Assembly: GCF_049059935.1 (NCBI RefSeq)
Contig: NZ_JBMGQR010000010.1
Location: 27,613-91,612 of the forward strand
DNA length: 64,000 nt
Origin: JAURVT01 sp049059935
Lineage (GTDB): Bacteria; Actinomycetota; Actinomycetes; Propionibacteriales; Nocardioidaceae
Direction: 5' to 3'
Shown: one piece after another, positions 9,186 through 21,200 of the stretch
Layout of the letters: every line of letters starts with the position of its first letter
Numbering within the stretch: the first letter of the stretch is position 1
Program-made: the position numbers and the translations under genes
Notes under the pieces: model-generated
What the model saw: the letters and a program-made list of their open reading frames with translations, nothing else
Told to the model about the DNA's origin: nothing
Databases searched by the model: none

Positions 9186-9425
9186 TCAGCTGCTGACCTT
9201 GAGCAGGAGCGCGAGCGCGACGATGCAGACGCCCCAGATGACGGCGGTGCCGACGGTGAGGCGGTCGAGGTTGCGCTCGGCCACGGACGAACCGCCGAGG
9301 CTGCTCGACACGCCGCCGCCGAACATGTCGGACAGTCCGCCACCGCGACCCTTGTGCATGAGCACCAGGACGATGAGCAGGACGCTCGACAGCACGAGCA
9401 GGATCGAGAAAGCGGTGATGATCAC
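9186..9425 (-). CDS. secG: protein-export membrane protein SecG
   Basis: 79 residues with two predicted membrane helices (about 3-23 and 58-76). Between them is the conserved cytoplasmic loop KGRGGGLSDMFGGG. SecG is the small accessory subunit of the SecYEG translocon. The GTG start lies 32 bases after the tpiA stop, with GAGG upstream. Linkage gap-pgk-tpiA-secG is widespread in actinobacteria. Confidence 0.95.
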   Translation of the reverse strand: MIITAFSILLVLSSVLLIVLVLMHKGRGGGLSDMFGGGVSSSLGGSSVAERNLDRLTVGTAVIWGVCIVALALLLKVSS

Positions 9426-9457
9426 GCCGGGTCAGCCTCGGGGTTCGTCGGGTCCGG

Positions 9458-10263
9458 TCAGTTTCCGGACAGGTCGGGCATGTCGTAGAACCGGCAGATG
9501 CCTGCGAACTCCTCCGCCTGGAGGCTCGCACCGCCGACCAGGGCGCCGTCCACGTCGGGCTTCGCCATGATCGAGGCGATGTTGGCCGCCTTGACCGATC
9601 CTCCGTACAGGATACGCACAGCGTCGGCCGCCTCCGCGGAGACGGTCTCGGCGATGCGGGCCCGGATCGCGCCGCACACCTCCTGCGCGTCGTCGGGGGT
9701 GGCGACCTCGCCGGTGCCGATGGCCCAGACGGGCTCGTAGGCGATGACGAGGCCCGCGACCTTGTCGGCCGCGATGCCCGAGAGGGCGCCGTCGACCTGC
9801 GCGAGCGTGTACGAGACCTGGTCGCCGGCCTGACGGACCTCGAGGCCCTCGCCGACGCACACGATCGGGGTCATGCCGGCCTCGAGCGTCTTGGCCGTCT
9901 TGGTGTTGACGGTGGCGTCGTCCTCGCCGTGGTACTCGCGGCGCTCGGAGTGACCGACGACGACGTACGAGACGCCGAGCTTGCTCAGCATGGCCGCCGA
10001 GATCTCGCCGGTGTAGGCGCCGCCGTCGTGCGTGGAGACGTCCTGCGCGCCGTACTTGAGCTCGAGCTTGTCGCCGTCGACGAGCGTCTGGACGCTGCGC
10101 AGGTCGGTGAACGGCGGGACGACGACGACCTCGGCCTTGGCGTGGTCGTGCTTCTTGTCCGACAGGGTCCAGGCGAGCTTCTGCACCAGGACCACCGCCT
10201 CCTGGTGGTTCAGGTTGCTCTTCCAGTTGCCCGCCATGAGCGGGGTGCGTGTCGTGGACACGG

Positions 10264-10267
<4 letters not shown>
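9458..10267 (-). CDS. tpiA: triosephosphate isomerase
   Basis: 269 residues. It interconverts glyceraldehyde 3-phosphate and dihydroxyacetone phosphate. All catalytic landmarks are present: the lysine in AGNWKSN, the histidine in VVVGHSERREYHG, and the glutamate in the AYEPVWAIGTG loop. The phosphate-binding YGGSVKAANI is near the C terminus. The ATG overlaps the pgk stop by four bases. Confidence 0.97.
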
Positions 10268-11454
<1,187 letters not shown>

Positions 11455-11458
11455 CGCG

Positions 11459-12463
<1,005 letters not shown>

Positions 12464-12580
12464 GGGGAGAGCTCCTCGGTGGTGGGGGTGGTTGGCGTTA
12501 CTGGCGTTCCGCCTGAACCTATGCCTTGCGTCACTCTACCGGTTACTGTCAGGTAGACGATAAGTAAGGCCCGAAGTTGC
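12464..12580 (-). promoter_or_regulatory. whiA-gap intergenic region with possible gap promoter
   Basis: On the minus strand TAGAGT (12538-12533) fits TANNNT and would give a 5' leader of about 60 bases for gap. The -35 region is poor. No strong terminator hairpin follows whiA, so read-through is possible. Confidence 0.3.
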
Positions 12581-13564
12581 TCACGACTCCGCGAGCAGCT
12601 CCTCGGTCAGGCTGGCCTCGGTGTCGGGGATGCCGAGGTCCTTGGCCTTCTTGTCGGCCATCGCGAGCAGCCGGCGGATGCGCCCGGCGATCGCGTCCTT
12701 GGTGAGCGGCGGGACGTGCAGCTGCCCGAGCTCCTCGAGGCTGGCCTGCTTGTGGTCGACCCGCAGCTGACCGGCCATCTGAAGGTGGTCGGGCACGTCG
12801 GGGCCGAGGATCTCCAGGGCGCGTCCGACGCGGGCACCGGCGGCGACGGCCGCGCGGGCCGAGCGGCGCAGGTTGGCGTCGTCGAAGTTGGCCAGGCGGT
12901 TGGCGGTGGCCCGGACCTCGCGGCGCATGCGTCGCTCCTCCCACGCCAGCAGCGACTCGTGCGCGCCGAGGCGGGTCAGCAGGGCGCCGATGGCCTCGCC
13001 GTCGCGGATGACGACGCGGTCGACGCCGCGGACCTCGCGGGCCTTGGCCGAGATGCCCAGGCGACGGGCGGCGCCGACCATGGCGAGCGCGGCCTCGGGG
13101 CCGGGGCAGGTGATCTCGAGCGCGGACGAGCGGCCGGGCTCGGTGAGCGAGCCGTGGGCCAGGAACGCCCCGCGCCACGCGGCGACGGCGTCGCAGGAGG
13201 CGCCGGAGACGACCTGGGGCGGCAGGCCCCGGACGGGGCGGCCGCGGCCGTCGATCAGACCGGTCTGGCGCGCGAGCGCCTCACCGTCCTTGACGACGCG
13301 GACCACGTAGCGGGTGCCCTTGCGGATGCCCTGGCCCTGCACGACGTGGACCTCGCTGTCGTGGCCGTAGACCTCGGCGATGTCCTTGCGCAGACGGCGG
13401 GCGGCGGCCCCGGTGTCGAGGTCGGCCTCGACCACGATGCGTCCCGAGACGATGTGCAGGCCCCCGGCGAACCGCAGCGCCGACGACACCTCGGCCTTGC
13501 GGCAGCAGGACTTGGTGATCTGGGTGCCCGCGAGCTCCGCCTTGACCTGGGCCGTCATTGCCAT
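12581..13564 (-). CDS. whiA: sporulation/cell-division regulator WhiA
   Basis: 327 residues, the normal length. It has a degenerate LAGLIDADG homing-endonuclease-like N-terminal half (TKSCCRKAEVSSALRFAGGLHIV) and a C-terminal helix-turn-helix (LEELGQLHVPPLTKDAIAGRIRRL). In Streptomyces WhiA works with WhiB to switch on division genes; it is also kept in non-sporulating actinobacteria. The ATG at 13564 is chosen from family N termini (MAMTA); the frame is open further upstream. It follows yvcK after 62 bases. Confidence 0.95.
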   Translation of the reverse strand: MAMTAQVKAELAGTQITKSCCRKAEVSSALRFAGGLHIVSGRIVVEADLDTGAAARRLRKDIAEVYGHDSEVHVVQGQGIRKGTRYVVRVVKDGEALARQTGLIDGRGRPVRGLPPQVVSGASCDAVAAWRGAFLAHGSLTEPGRSSALEITCPGPEAALAMVGAARRLGISAKAREVRGVDRVVIRDGEAIGALLTRLGAHESLLAWEERRMRREVRATANRLANFDDANLRRSARAAVAAGARVGRALEILGPDVPDHLQMAGQLRVDHKQASLEELGQLHVPPLTKDAIAGRIRRLLAMADKKAKDLGIPDTEASLTEELLAES

Positions 13565-13626
13565 GCGTCCATCCGCTCCGTCGACTCGCGGCGACGGATC
13601 CCCGCTCCCGAACGCCGTCGCACACT

Positions 13627-14601
13627 CTATGCCTGTTTGAGGATTTGTTCGAAGGCCCCGGCAAGTCTCAGGGGGTCGTGACGGGGGGTGCCGTCGGTGA
13701 CGGCGAGGTTGGCCACCGTCACCTCGGCGCCGAGGGCCGCGGCGGCCGTGTCGAGCGCCACACGGTCGTCCACGACGCGGTGGTCGGCGAGCACGACGTC
13801 GAGCCGCAGGTCGGGTGCGTGCTCGGCCAGCACCTCCAGGTGCTTGGCGGCGCTGAACCCCGACGTCTCCCCCGGCTGCTCGGCCAGGTTGAGCACGACG
13901 GCCCGTCGCGCCGACGTCGCGTGCAACGCGTCGGACAGCTCGGGGACGAGCAGGTTGGGCAGCACGCTGGTGAACCACGAGCCCGGGCCGACGGTGACCC
14001 AGTCGGCCGTCAGGACGGCCTCGACCGCCTCGGGACAACCCGGAGGGTCGTGCGGGTCGAGGGCGACGGACAGGACGGTGCCGTCGGTGGACGCCACCTC
14101 GGACTGGCCGCGGACGCGCGTGGGGGCGGTGTCGCCGGGCAGCAGGATCTCGGCGGTGATGTCGAGGGGCACCGCGCTCATGGGCAGCACCCGGCCGCGC
14201 GCGCCGAGGAGCTCGCCGACGAGGTCGAGGCCGTCGACGTGGTCGCCGAGGAGGTCCCAGATGGCCACCATGAGCAGGTTGCCGACGGCGTGGCCGTGCA
14301 GCTCGCCCTCGCTGCTGAACCGGTGCTGGAGCACCCGGGCCCAGGTGCTCCCCCACTCGTCGTCGCCGCACAGCGCCGCGAGGGCCTGACGCAGGTCGCC
14401 CGGCGGCAGCACGCCGAGCTCGTCGCGGAGCCGGCCCGAGGAGCCGCCGTTGTCGGCGACGGTGACCACGGCGGTGATCTCGGTGCGCAGGTGCCGCAGC
14501 GCCGACAGCGTGGCCGACAGGCCGTGGCCGCCGCCGAGGGCGACGACCCGGGTGGCCGGGTGCCGGGTGGGCAGGGACAGCCGCCGCGTGCGGCGTGCCA
14601 T
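13627..14601 (-). CDS. yvcK: gluconeogenesis factor YvcK/CofD-like protein
   Basis: 324 residues. The N-terminal VVALGGGHGLSATLSALR and TVADNGGSSGRLRDELG are diagnostic of the YvcK branch of the CofD fold, which binds UDP-sugars and influences growth on gluconeogenic carbon sources and cell shape. The ATG shares one base with the rapZ stop (TGATG), so the genes are coupled. This rapZ-yvcK-whiA order is conserved across Gram-positives. Confidence 0.93.
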   Translation of the reverse strand: MARRTRRLSLPTRHPATRVVALGGGHGLSATLSALRHLRTEITAVVTVADNGGSSGRLRDELGVLPPGDLRQALAALCGDDEWGSTWARVLQHRFSSEGELHGHAVGNLLMVAIWDLLGDHVDGLDLVGELLGARGRVLPMSAVPLDITAEILLPGDTAPTRVRGQSEVASTDGTVLSVALDPHDPPGCPEAVEAVLTADWVTVGPGSWFTSVLPNLLVPELSDALHATSARRAVVLNLAEQPGETSGFSAAKHLEVLAEHAPDLRLDVVLADHRVVDDRVALDTAAAALGAEVTVANLAVTDGTPRHDPLRLAGAFEQILKQA

Positions 14602-15464
14602 CACTCGCGTCCGAGGTCGCGGTGGACCACGAGCGTGCGCAGCCCGCGCTTCTCCAGTCGCCCGGCCAGGCCCTCGCTCATGGCGACGCTGCGGTGCTTG
14701 CCACCGGTGCAGCCGATGGCGACGGACAGGAAGCGCTTGTTCTCGCGCAGGAACCCGGTGGTGACGGTGGCGAGGAGGTTCTCGTACTGCTCGAGGAACT
14801 GCTCGGCGCCGTCCTGGCTGCGGACGAACTCGCGGACGGGGTCGTCGCGGCCCGTCAGCGGGCGCAGCTCGGGCACCCAGAAGGGGTTGGGCAGGAAGCG
14901 GACGTCGGCCACCATCTCGGCGTCGACGGGGATGCCGTACTTGAAGCCGAACGAGACGACGTTGACGTGCAGGCGGCCGTCGTCGGCGCTGGCGAACACC
15001 GAGGTGACGCGGGCGTTGAGCTGGTTGACGTTGAGGTGGGTGGTGTCGACGACGACGTCGGCGCGGGCCCGCAGGCTGCTGAGCAGGGCGCGCTCGTTGA
15101 CGAAGGCGTCCATCAGGCGGCCGCCGGCGCGCAGCGGGTGCGGGCGGCGCGCGGCCTCCTGGCGACGGACGAGCACCTCGTCGGCGGCCTCGAGGAACAG
15201 CACCTGCGGGCGCACCCAGTCGTTCTTGAGCGACTCCAGCGCCCCGGCCAGCGCCGCGAAGAGCTGGCGCGACCGGGCGTCGACGACGACGGCGACGCGC
15301 GAGGTGTCCTCGGCGCGGTCGAGGATCGTCAGCGTCTCGCCGAGCAGCTGCGGCGGGAGGTTGTCGACCACGAAGAAGCCGAGGTCCTCGAGCGCCTTGG
15401 CGGCGGTGCTGCGCCCGGCGCCGGTCATGCCGGTGACGAGCACCAGCTCGGTGATGGTGGTCAT
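14601..15464 (-). CDS. rapZ: RNase adapter/nucleotide-binding protein RapZ (YvcJ)
   Basis: 287 residues. A P-loop LVTGMTGAGRST (about 9-20) has arginine in place of the usual lysine, a known actinobacterial variant. The C-terminal half ends in VAIGCTGGKHRSVAMSEGLA, the conserved RapZ substrate-binding signature. In enterobacteria RapZ steers decay of a small RNA controlling glmS; the actinobacterial role is less defined. It overlaps uvrC by four bases. Confidence 0.93.
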   Translation of the reverse strand: MTTITELVLVTGMTGAGRSTAAKALEDLGFFVVDNLPPQLLGETLTILDRAEDTSRVAVVVDARSRQLFAALAGALESLKNDWVRPQVLFLEAADEVLVRRQEAARRPHPLRAGGRLMDAFVNERALLSSLRARADVVVDTTHLNVNQLNARVTSVFASADDGRLHVNVVSFGFKYGIPVDAEMVADVRFLPNPFWVPELRPLTGRDDPVREFVRSQDGAEQFLEQYENLLATVTTGFLRENKRFLSVAIGCTGGKHRSVAMSEGLAGRLEKRGLRTLVVHRDLGRE

Positions 15465-17482
15465 GCGCCGTCCTCGATGATCTCGCCCGTGGCGGTGTTG
15501 AACGCGGGCTCGGGCTCGGCCTCGCCCGGGCCCCTGACGTTGCTGGCACGGAGCGCGTCGACGACCGACTTGGCCGTGGTGGGCCCGAAGCCCGGAACCT
15601 CGCTGATCTCGTCGATGCTGGCCTTGCGGAGCTTCTTGAGCGAGCCGAACTCACGCATCAGCGCCTTGCGCTTGACCTGCCCGAGGCCGGGCACGTCGTC
15701 GAGGATGCTGTCGACCATCGACTTGGAGCGACGCTTGCGGTGGTGCGTGATGGCGAACCGGTGCGCCTCGTCGCGGACGCGCTGCAGCAGGTAGAGGCCC
15801 TCGGACGTGCGCGGCAGGATGACGGGGTCGTCCTCGCCGGGCACCCAGACCTCCTCCAGGCGCTTGGCCAAGCCGCACAGCGCGACGTCGGTGATGCCGA
15901 CCTCGTCCATGGCGGCCTTCGCGGCCGCGACCTGCGGCGGACCGCCGTCGACGACGACCAGCGCCGGGGCGTACGAGAACTTGCGCGGGCGTCCGGTCTC
16001 GGGGTCGATGAGCGCCGGGACGTCCTGCTCGTCGGCGGCCGGCACCACGACGTCGGACGTGACGGCGGGCTCGGGCTCGTCGCTGCGCTCGGCGAGCATC
16101 CGGCGGAAGCGACGCGTGATGGTCTCGTGCATGGACGCGACGTCGTCCTGGCCGTCGACGCCCTTGATGACGAAACGGCGGTACTCACTCTTGCGCGGCA
16201 GACCGTCCTCGAAGACCACCATCGAGGCGACCACCTCGGTGCCCATGAGGTTGGAGACGTCGTAGCACTCGATGCGCAGCGGAGCGGCGGGCAGGTCGAG
16301 TGCCTCCTGGATCTCCTCCAGGGCGCGGCTGCGGGTGGTGAGGTCGCTGGCGCGCTTGGTCTTGTGGACGCTGAGCGCCTGCGACGCGTTGCGCTCGACG
16401 GTCTCCATCAGGCTGCGCTTGTCGCCACGCTGCGGGACGCGCAGCGAGACGCGGCCGCCGCGCTTGGACTCCAGCCACTGCTCGAGGGCGTGGTCGTCGT
16501 CGGGGACGACGGGGACGAGCACCTCGCGCGGCACGCCGTCGCCCTCCTCGCCGTCGTAGAGCTTGATCACGGCGCGCTCGACGAGGTCGCCGGTGCCGGC
16601 GTCGTCGACCTTGTCGGCCACCCAGCCGCGCTGGCCGCGGATGCGACCGCCGCGGACCGAGAAGATCTGCACCGCGACCTCGAGGGGGTCCTCGGTGAGG
16701 GCGATGACGTCGGCGTCCGTGCCGTCGCCGAGCACCACGGCGTTCTTCTCGAGCGCGCGGTTGAGGGCGCCGACGTCGTCGCGCAGGCGGGCGGCTCGCT
16801 CGTAGTCCTGCGCGTCGGACGCGGCGCGCATCTCGCGCTCGACCCGCTTGACGTAGGGGGTGGTGTTGCCGGCGACGAAGCCGCAGAAGTCGTCGACGAT
16901 CTGCCGGTGCTCCTCGGCGCTGACCTTGCCCACGCAAGGGGCCGCGCATTTGCCGATGTAGCCCAGCAGGCAGGGCCGGCCGATCTGCTCGGCGCGCTTG
17001 AACACGCCGTTGGAGCACGAGCGCATGGGGAACACGCGCAGCAGGAGGTCCATCGTCTCGCGGATCGCCCAGGCGTGGCCGTACGGGCCGAAGTAGCGGG
17101 TGCCCTTGCGCTTGGCGCCGCGGATCACCATGACGCGCGGGTACTCCTCGCCCGTGGTGACGGCCATCCACGGGTAGGACTTGTCGTCGCGGTACTTGAC
17201 GTTGAACCGCGGGTCGTACTGCTTGATCCAGGTGTACTCGAGCTGCAGCGCCTCGACCTCGGTGGAGACGACGGTCCAGTCGACGCGCGAGGCGGTCTTG
17301 ACCATCGACTGCGTGCGGGGGTGCAGGTTGGCGATGTCCTGGAAGTACGAGGACAGCCGTGGGCGCAGCGACTTGGCCTTGCCCACGTAGATCACGTGGC
17401 CGTGCGGGTCGCTGAACCGGTACACCCCGGGGCTCTCGGGGATGGTGCCCGGAGCGGGTCTGTAGGTCGCCGGATCTGCCAC
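15461..17482 (-). CDS. uvrC: excinuclease ABC subunit C
   Basis: 673 residues. It carries an N-terminal GIY-YIG nuclease domain (GVYRFSDPHGHVIYVGKAKSL, about 19-39), a central UVR region, the RNase H-like domain (IECYDVSNLMGTE) and a C-terminal helix-hairpin-helix. UvrC makes both incisions in nucleotide excision repair. The GTG start is preceded at exactly six bases by TAGGCT. The purine run GGGGGA touches the start codon and cannot serve as a ribosome-binding site, so a leaderless transcript is likely. Confidence 0.96.
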   Translation of the reverse strand: MADPATYRPAPGTIPESPGVYRFSDPHGHVIYVGKAKSLRPRLSSYFQDIANLHPRTQSMVKTASRVDWTVVSTEVEALQLEYTWIKQYDPRFNVKYRDDKSYPWMAVTTGEEYPRVMVIRGAKRKGTRYFGPYGHAWAIRETMDLLLRVFPMRSCSNGVFKRAEQIGRPCLLGYIGKCAAPCVGKVSAEEHRQIVDDFCGFVAGNTTPYVKRVEREMRAASDAQDYERAARLRDDVGALNRALEKNAVVLGDGTDADVIALTEDPLEVAVQIFSVRGGRIRGQRGWVADKVDDAGTGDLVERAVIKLYDGEEGDGVPREVLVPVVPDDDHALEQWLESKRGGRVSLRVPQRGDKRSLMETVERNASQALSVHKTKRASDLTTRSRALEEIQEALDLPAAPLRIECYDVSNLMGTEVVASMVVFEDGLPRKSEYRRFVIKGVDGQDDVASMHETITRRFRRMLAERSDEPEPAVTSDVVVPAADEQDVPALIDPETGRPRKFSYAPALVVVDGGPPQVAAAKAAMDEVGITDVALCGLAKRLEEVWVPGEDDPVILPRTSEGLYLLQRVRDEAHRFAITHHRKRRSKSMVDSILDDVPGLGQVKRKALMREFGSLKKLRKASIDEISEVPGFGPTTAKSVVDALRASNVRGPGEAEPEPAFNTATGEIIEDGA

Positions 17483-17494
17483 TCCCCCAGCCTA
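17483..17494 (-). promoter_or_regulatory. -10 element for leaderless uvrC transcript
   Basis: TAGGCT (17494-17489) plus six bases to the GTG at 17482 places the transcription start on the start codon. This would make uvrC the head of the uvrC-rapZ-yvcK-whiA operon. Confidence 0.5.
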
Positions 17495-17514
17495 CGAGCC
17501 GCCGCCGACAGACG

Positions 17515-17550
17515 CGGGCCGGCAGCCCCCGTGAGGGGACCACCGGCCCG
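17515..17550 (-). terminator. two-step hairpin after the Rieske gene
   Basis: CGGGCCGG (17515-17522) pairs with CCGGCCCG (17543-17550), and inside it CCCC pairs with GGGG around a short loop. It lies 33 bases beyond the Rieske stop and just before the uvrC promoter, separating the two transcripts. Confidence 0.6.
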
Positions 17551-17583
17551 TGATCGCGGCGCTGGCCGCGTGCGGCTGTGCGA

Positions 17584-18096
17584 TCAGCCCAGCGTGACGA
17601 CGTCGTTGGCGACGGTGACGGGCTGCTCGGCGAGCGCCTGGCTGGCGGGGCCGGTGATGACCGAGCCGTCCTCGATCGAGAACTCGCTGTTGTGGCACTT
17701 GCAGACGATCGCGTTCTCGACGATCTCGCTCACCAGGCAGCCCTGGTGGGTGCAGACGGCGCTGAAGGCCTTGTAGGCGCCCTGCGTGGGCTGGGTGACG
17801 ACGACCTTCTGCTCCTCGTAGATCTTGCCGCCGGCGACCTGGACCTCGCTGGCCGGGCCGAGCTCGGTGCCCGCGGGCGCGGCCGACGTCTCGCCGCCCC
17901 CGGACCCCGAGCCGGAGTCGCTCGACCCGCCGGAGCCGGTGTCGTCGGACCCGCCGCTGCAGGCGGCGAGGACGCCGACACCGCCGGCGGCGGCGACGCC
18001 CCGCAGGACGGTGCGGCGCGGGTGGAGGCGACGGACGGCGGTGCTGTCCGTGCTCTCGGGGATGTCGGTGCTGTCGGTGGGCGCGGTGCGCTCCAT
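17584..18096 (-). CDS. Rieske [2Fe-2S] domain lipoprotein with Tat-type signal
   Basis: 170 residues. The N terminus has twin arginines (RRTVLRGVAAAGGVGVLAAC) ending in a lipobox-like LAAC, so it is probably exported folded by Tat and lipid-anchored. A Ser/Gly-rich linker precedes the Rieske fold, whose cluster ligands are seen in CTHQGC and CKCHNSEF. It is too short for the cytochrome bc1 Rieske subunit QcrA. The role is unknown; an electron carrier at the outer face of the membrane is likely. ATG 18096 has GAGGAGA upstream. It stands alone between uvrA and uvrC. Confidence 0.88.
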   Translation of the reverse strand: MERTAPTDSTDIPESTDSTAVRRLHPRRTVLRGVAAAGGVGVLAACSGGSDDTGSGGSSDSGSGSGGGETSAAPAGTELGPASEVQVAGGKIYEEQKVVVTQPTQGAYKAFSAVCTHQGCLVSEIVENAIVCKCHNSEFSIEDGSVITGPASQALAEQPVTVANDVVTLG

Positions 18097-18172
18097 GGTC
18101 GTCTCCTCGCTCGCAGGGGAATCTGGCCGGGTCGGCGACTGCGGGTACGACCGTTCGAACGAACCGGCGGGA

Positions 18173-18186
18173 CCGGGGGTTCCCGG
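18173..18186 (-). terminator. small hairpin after uvrA
   Basis: CCGGG and CCCGG arms enclose GGTT, 15 bases past the uvrA stop, inside a longer GC-rich run. It is a plausible weak terminator. Confidence 0.35.
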
Positions 18187-18200
18187 CCCCGTGGCGGCCG

Positions 18201-21200
18201 TCAGGACCGCAGGGACGCCTTGGACCGGGTGGGCGTCTTCTTGGCGGTCTTCTTCGCGGCGGGCTTGCCGGTGGCCGTCTTCTTGGTGCCCTTGCGGCTG
18301 GCGGGCGCGGTGGCGCGTCCGTCGGCGGCCTCGGTGCCGGCGGAGCGCCCCTCGAGCACGGGCCCGAGGTAGGTGCCGGTGTGGCTGGCGGGGTTGGCCG
18401 CGACGTCCTCGGGCGTGCCCTGCGCGATCAGCTGACCGCCGCGGCTGCCACCCTCGGGGCCCATGTCGATGAGCCAGTCGGCGGTCTTGATCACGTCGAG
18501 GTTGTGCTCGATGACGATGACGGAGTTGCCGGCGTCGACGAGGCGGTCGAGCACGCCGAGCAGCTTGCGGATGTCCTCGAAGTGCAGGCCCGTGGTGGGC
18601 TCGTCGAGCACGTAGACCGTGCTGCCGGTGGACCGCTTCTGCAGCTCGGAGGCGAGCTTGACGCGCTGTGCCTCGCCGCCGGACAGCGTGGGCGCGGACT
18701 GGCCGAGGCGGACGTAGCCGAGGCCGACGTCGACGAGGGTGCGCAGGTGCCGGGCGATCGCGGGGATGGCCGCGAAGAACTCGACGGCCTCCTCGATGGG
18801 CATGTTGAGGACGTCGGCGACGGTCTTGCCCTTGTAGTGCACCTCGAGCGTCTCGCGGTTGTAGCGGGCGCCGTGGCAGACCTCGCACGGGACGTAGACG
18901 TCGGGCAGGAAGTTCATCTCGATCTTGATCGTGCCGTCGCCGGAGCACGCCTCGCAGCGTCCGCCCTTGACGTTGAACGAGAAGCGTCCCTGCAGGTACC
19001 CGCGCACCTTGGCCTCGGGCGTCTGCGCGAACAGCTTGCGGACGTGGTCCCAGACCCCGGTGTAGGTGGCGGGGTTGGAGCGCGGGGTGCGTCCGATGGG
19101 CGACTGGTCGACGTGGATGACCTTGTCGATGTTCTCCGCGCCGGTGATGGTGCGGTGGCGCCCCGGGATGGTGCGGGCGCCGTAGACCCGGCGGGCGAGC
19201 GAGGTGTAGAGGATGTCGTTGACGAGGGTGGACTTGCCCGAGCCCGAGACGCCGGTGACGGCGACGAACAGCCCGAGCGGGAACGCGACGTCCACGTTCT
19301 GCAGGTTGTGCTCGGTGGCACCGAGCACCTTGAGCTCGCGGCCCTTGGTGGGGGCGCGCCGCTCGGTGGGGACCGGGATCGACAGGCGGCCGGACAGGTA
19401 GCGTCCGGTGACCGAGTCGGGATGGTCGTAGAGCTCCTGGACGGGGCCCGAGACGATCACCTGGCCGCCGTGCTCGCCGGCGCCGGGGCCGATGTCGACG
19501 GCCCAGTCGGACGCGCGGATGGTGTCCTCGTCGTGCTCGACGACGATCAGCGTGTTGCCGATGTCGCGGAGGCGCTCGAGGGTCTCGATCAGGCGGTGGT
19601 TGTCGCGCTGGTGCAGACCGATGGACGGCTCGTCGAGCACGTACAGGACGCCGGCCAGGCCCGCGCCGATCTGCGTCGCCAGGCGGATGCGCTGGGCCTC
19701 GCCGCCGGACAGCGAGCCGGCGGCGCGGTCGAGCGTCAGGTAGTCCAGGCCGACGTCGAGCAGGAAGCGCAGGCGCTCGTGGATCTCCTTGAGCACCCGC
19801 TCGCCGATCTGGCGCTCGCGGTCGGACATCTCCAGCCCGCGCAGGAACTCGGCGGCGTCACCGATGGACATCGCCGAGACCTCGGCGATGTTCTTGGCGC
19901 CCTCGCTGGCCGACGACATGGTGACCGCGAGGATGACGGGCTTGAGGCGGGTGCCCTTGCAGGTGGGGCACGCGACCTCGCGCATGAAGCCCTCGAACCG
20001 CTCGCGGCTCGTGTCGGTCTCGGCCTCGGCGTGACGGCGCTCGATGTAGGGGACGACGCCCTCGAAGTTCGTGTAGTACGACCGCTGGCGGCCGTACCGG
20101 TTCTTGTAGACCACGTGGACCTGGGTCTCGTGGCCGCGCATCAGCGCGGTCTGCGCGTCGCTGGACAGCTCGGAGAACGGCTGACGGGTGGAGAAGCCGA
20201 GCTCGTCGCCGAGCGCGCCGAGGAGGCGTCCGAAGTAGTCGGCGACGTGCGCCGAGGCCCACGGCACGATGGCGCCCTCGTCGAGCGACTTGGACGGGTC
20301 GGGCACGAGGAGCTCGGGGTCGACCTCCATGCGCGTGCCGAGGCCCGAGCACTCCGGGCAGGCGCCGAACGGGGCGTTGAAGGAGAACGAGCGGGGCTCG
20401 AGCTCGTCGACGGCCAGCGGGTGGTCGTTGGGGCAGGCCAGCTTCTCGGAGAAGCGGCGGATGCGGCCGGGGTCCTTCTCGGGCAGGTCGACGAAGTCGA
20501 GCAGCACCAGGCCGTCGGCCAGGCCGAGGGCGGTCTCGACCGAGTCGGTGAGCCGCTTCTTGGAGCTGGCCTTGACCGTCAGGCGGTCGACGACCACCGA
20601 GATGTGGTGCTTCTTCTGCTTGGCGAGCTTGGGCGGCTCGTCGGACAGGCTGAACGTCTCGCCGTCGACGAGCACGCGGCTGAAGCCCTGGCTCCGCAGA
20701 GCGGGGAACATGTCGGTGTACTCGCCCTTGCGGCCCCGGATGACCGGCGCGAGCACCTGGAACCGGGTGCCCTCCTCCAGCTCGAGGACGCGGTCGACGA
20801 TGTCCTGCGGCGTCTGGCGGGCGATGGGCTCGCCGCACTGCGGGCAGTGGGGACGGCCGGCGCGCGCGTAGAGCAGGCGCAGGTAGTCGTAGACCTCGGT
20901 GATCGTGCCGACCGTCGAGCGCGGGTTGCGCGAGGTGGACTTCTGGTCGATCGAGACCGCGGGAGACAGGCCCTCGATGAAGTCGACGTCGGGCTTGTCC
21001 ATCTGCCCCAGGAACTGGCGGGCGTACGCGGACAGCGACTCAACGTAGCGGCGCTGGCCCTCGGCGAAGATCGTGTCGAACGCGAGCGAGGACTTGCCGG
21101 AGCCGGACAGACCCGTGAACACGATCATCGCGTCGCGCGGGAGGTCGAGGGAGACGTCCTTGAGGTTGTGCTCTCGGGCGCCACGGACGATCAGGCGGTC

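Noticed and set aside
18145..18165. GTTCGAAC-like sequence near uvrA as an SOS box
   Set aside because: It lies downstream of uvrA, upstream of the Rieske gene, and does not match the full actinobacterial TCGAAC-N4-GTTCGA spacing.
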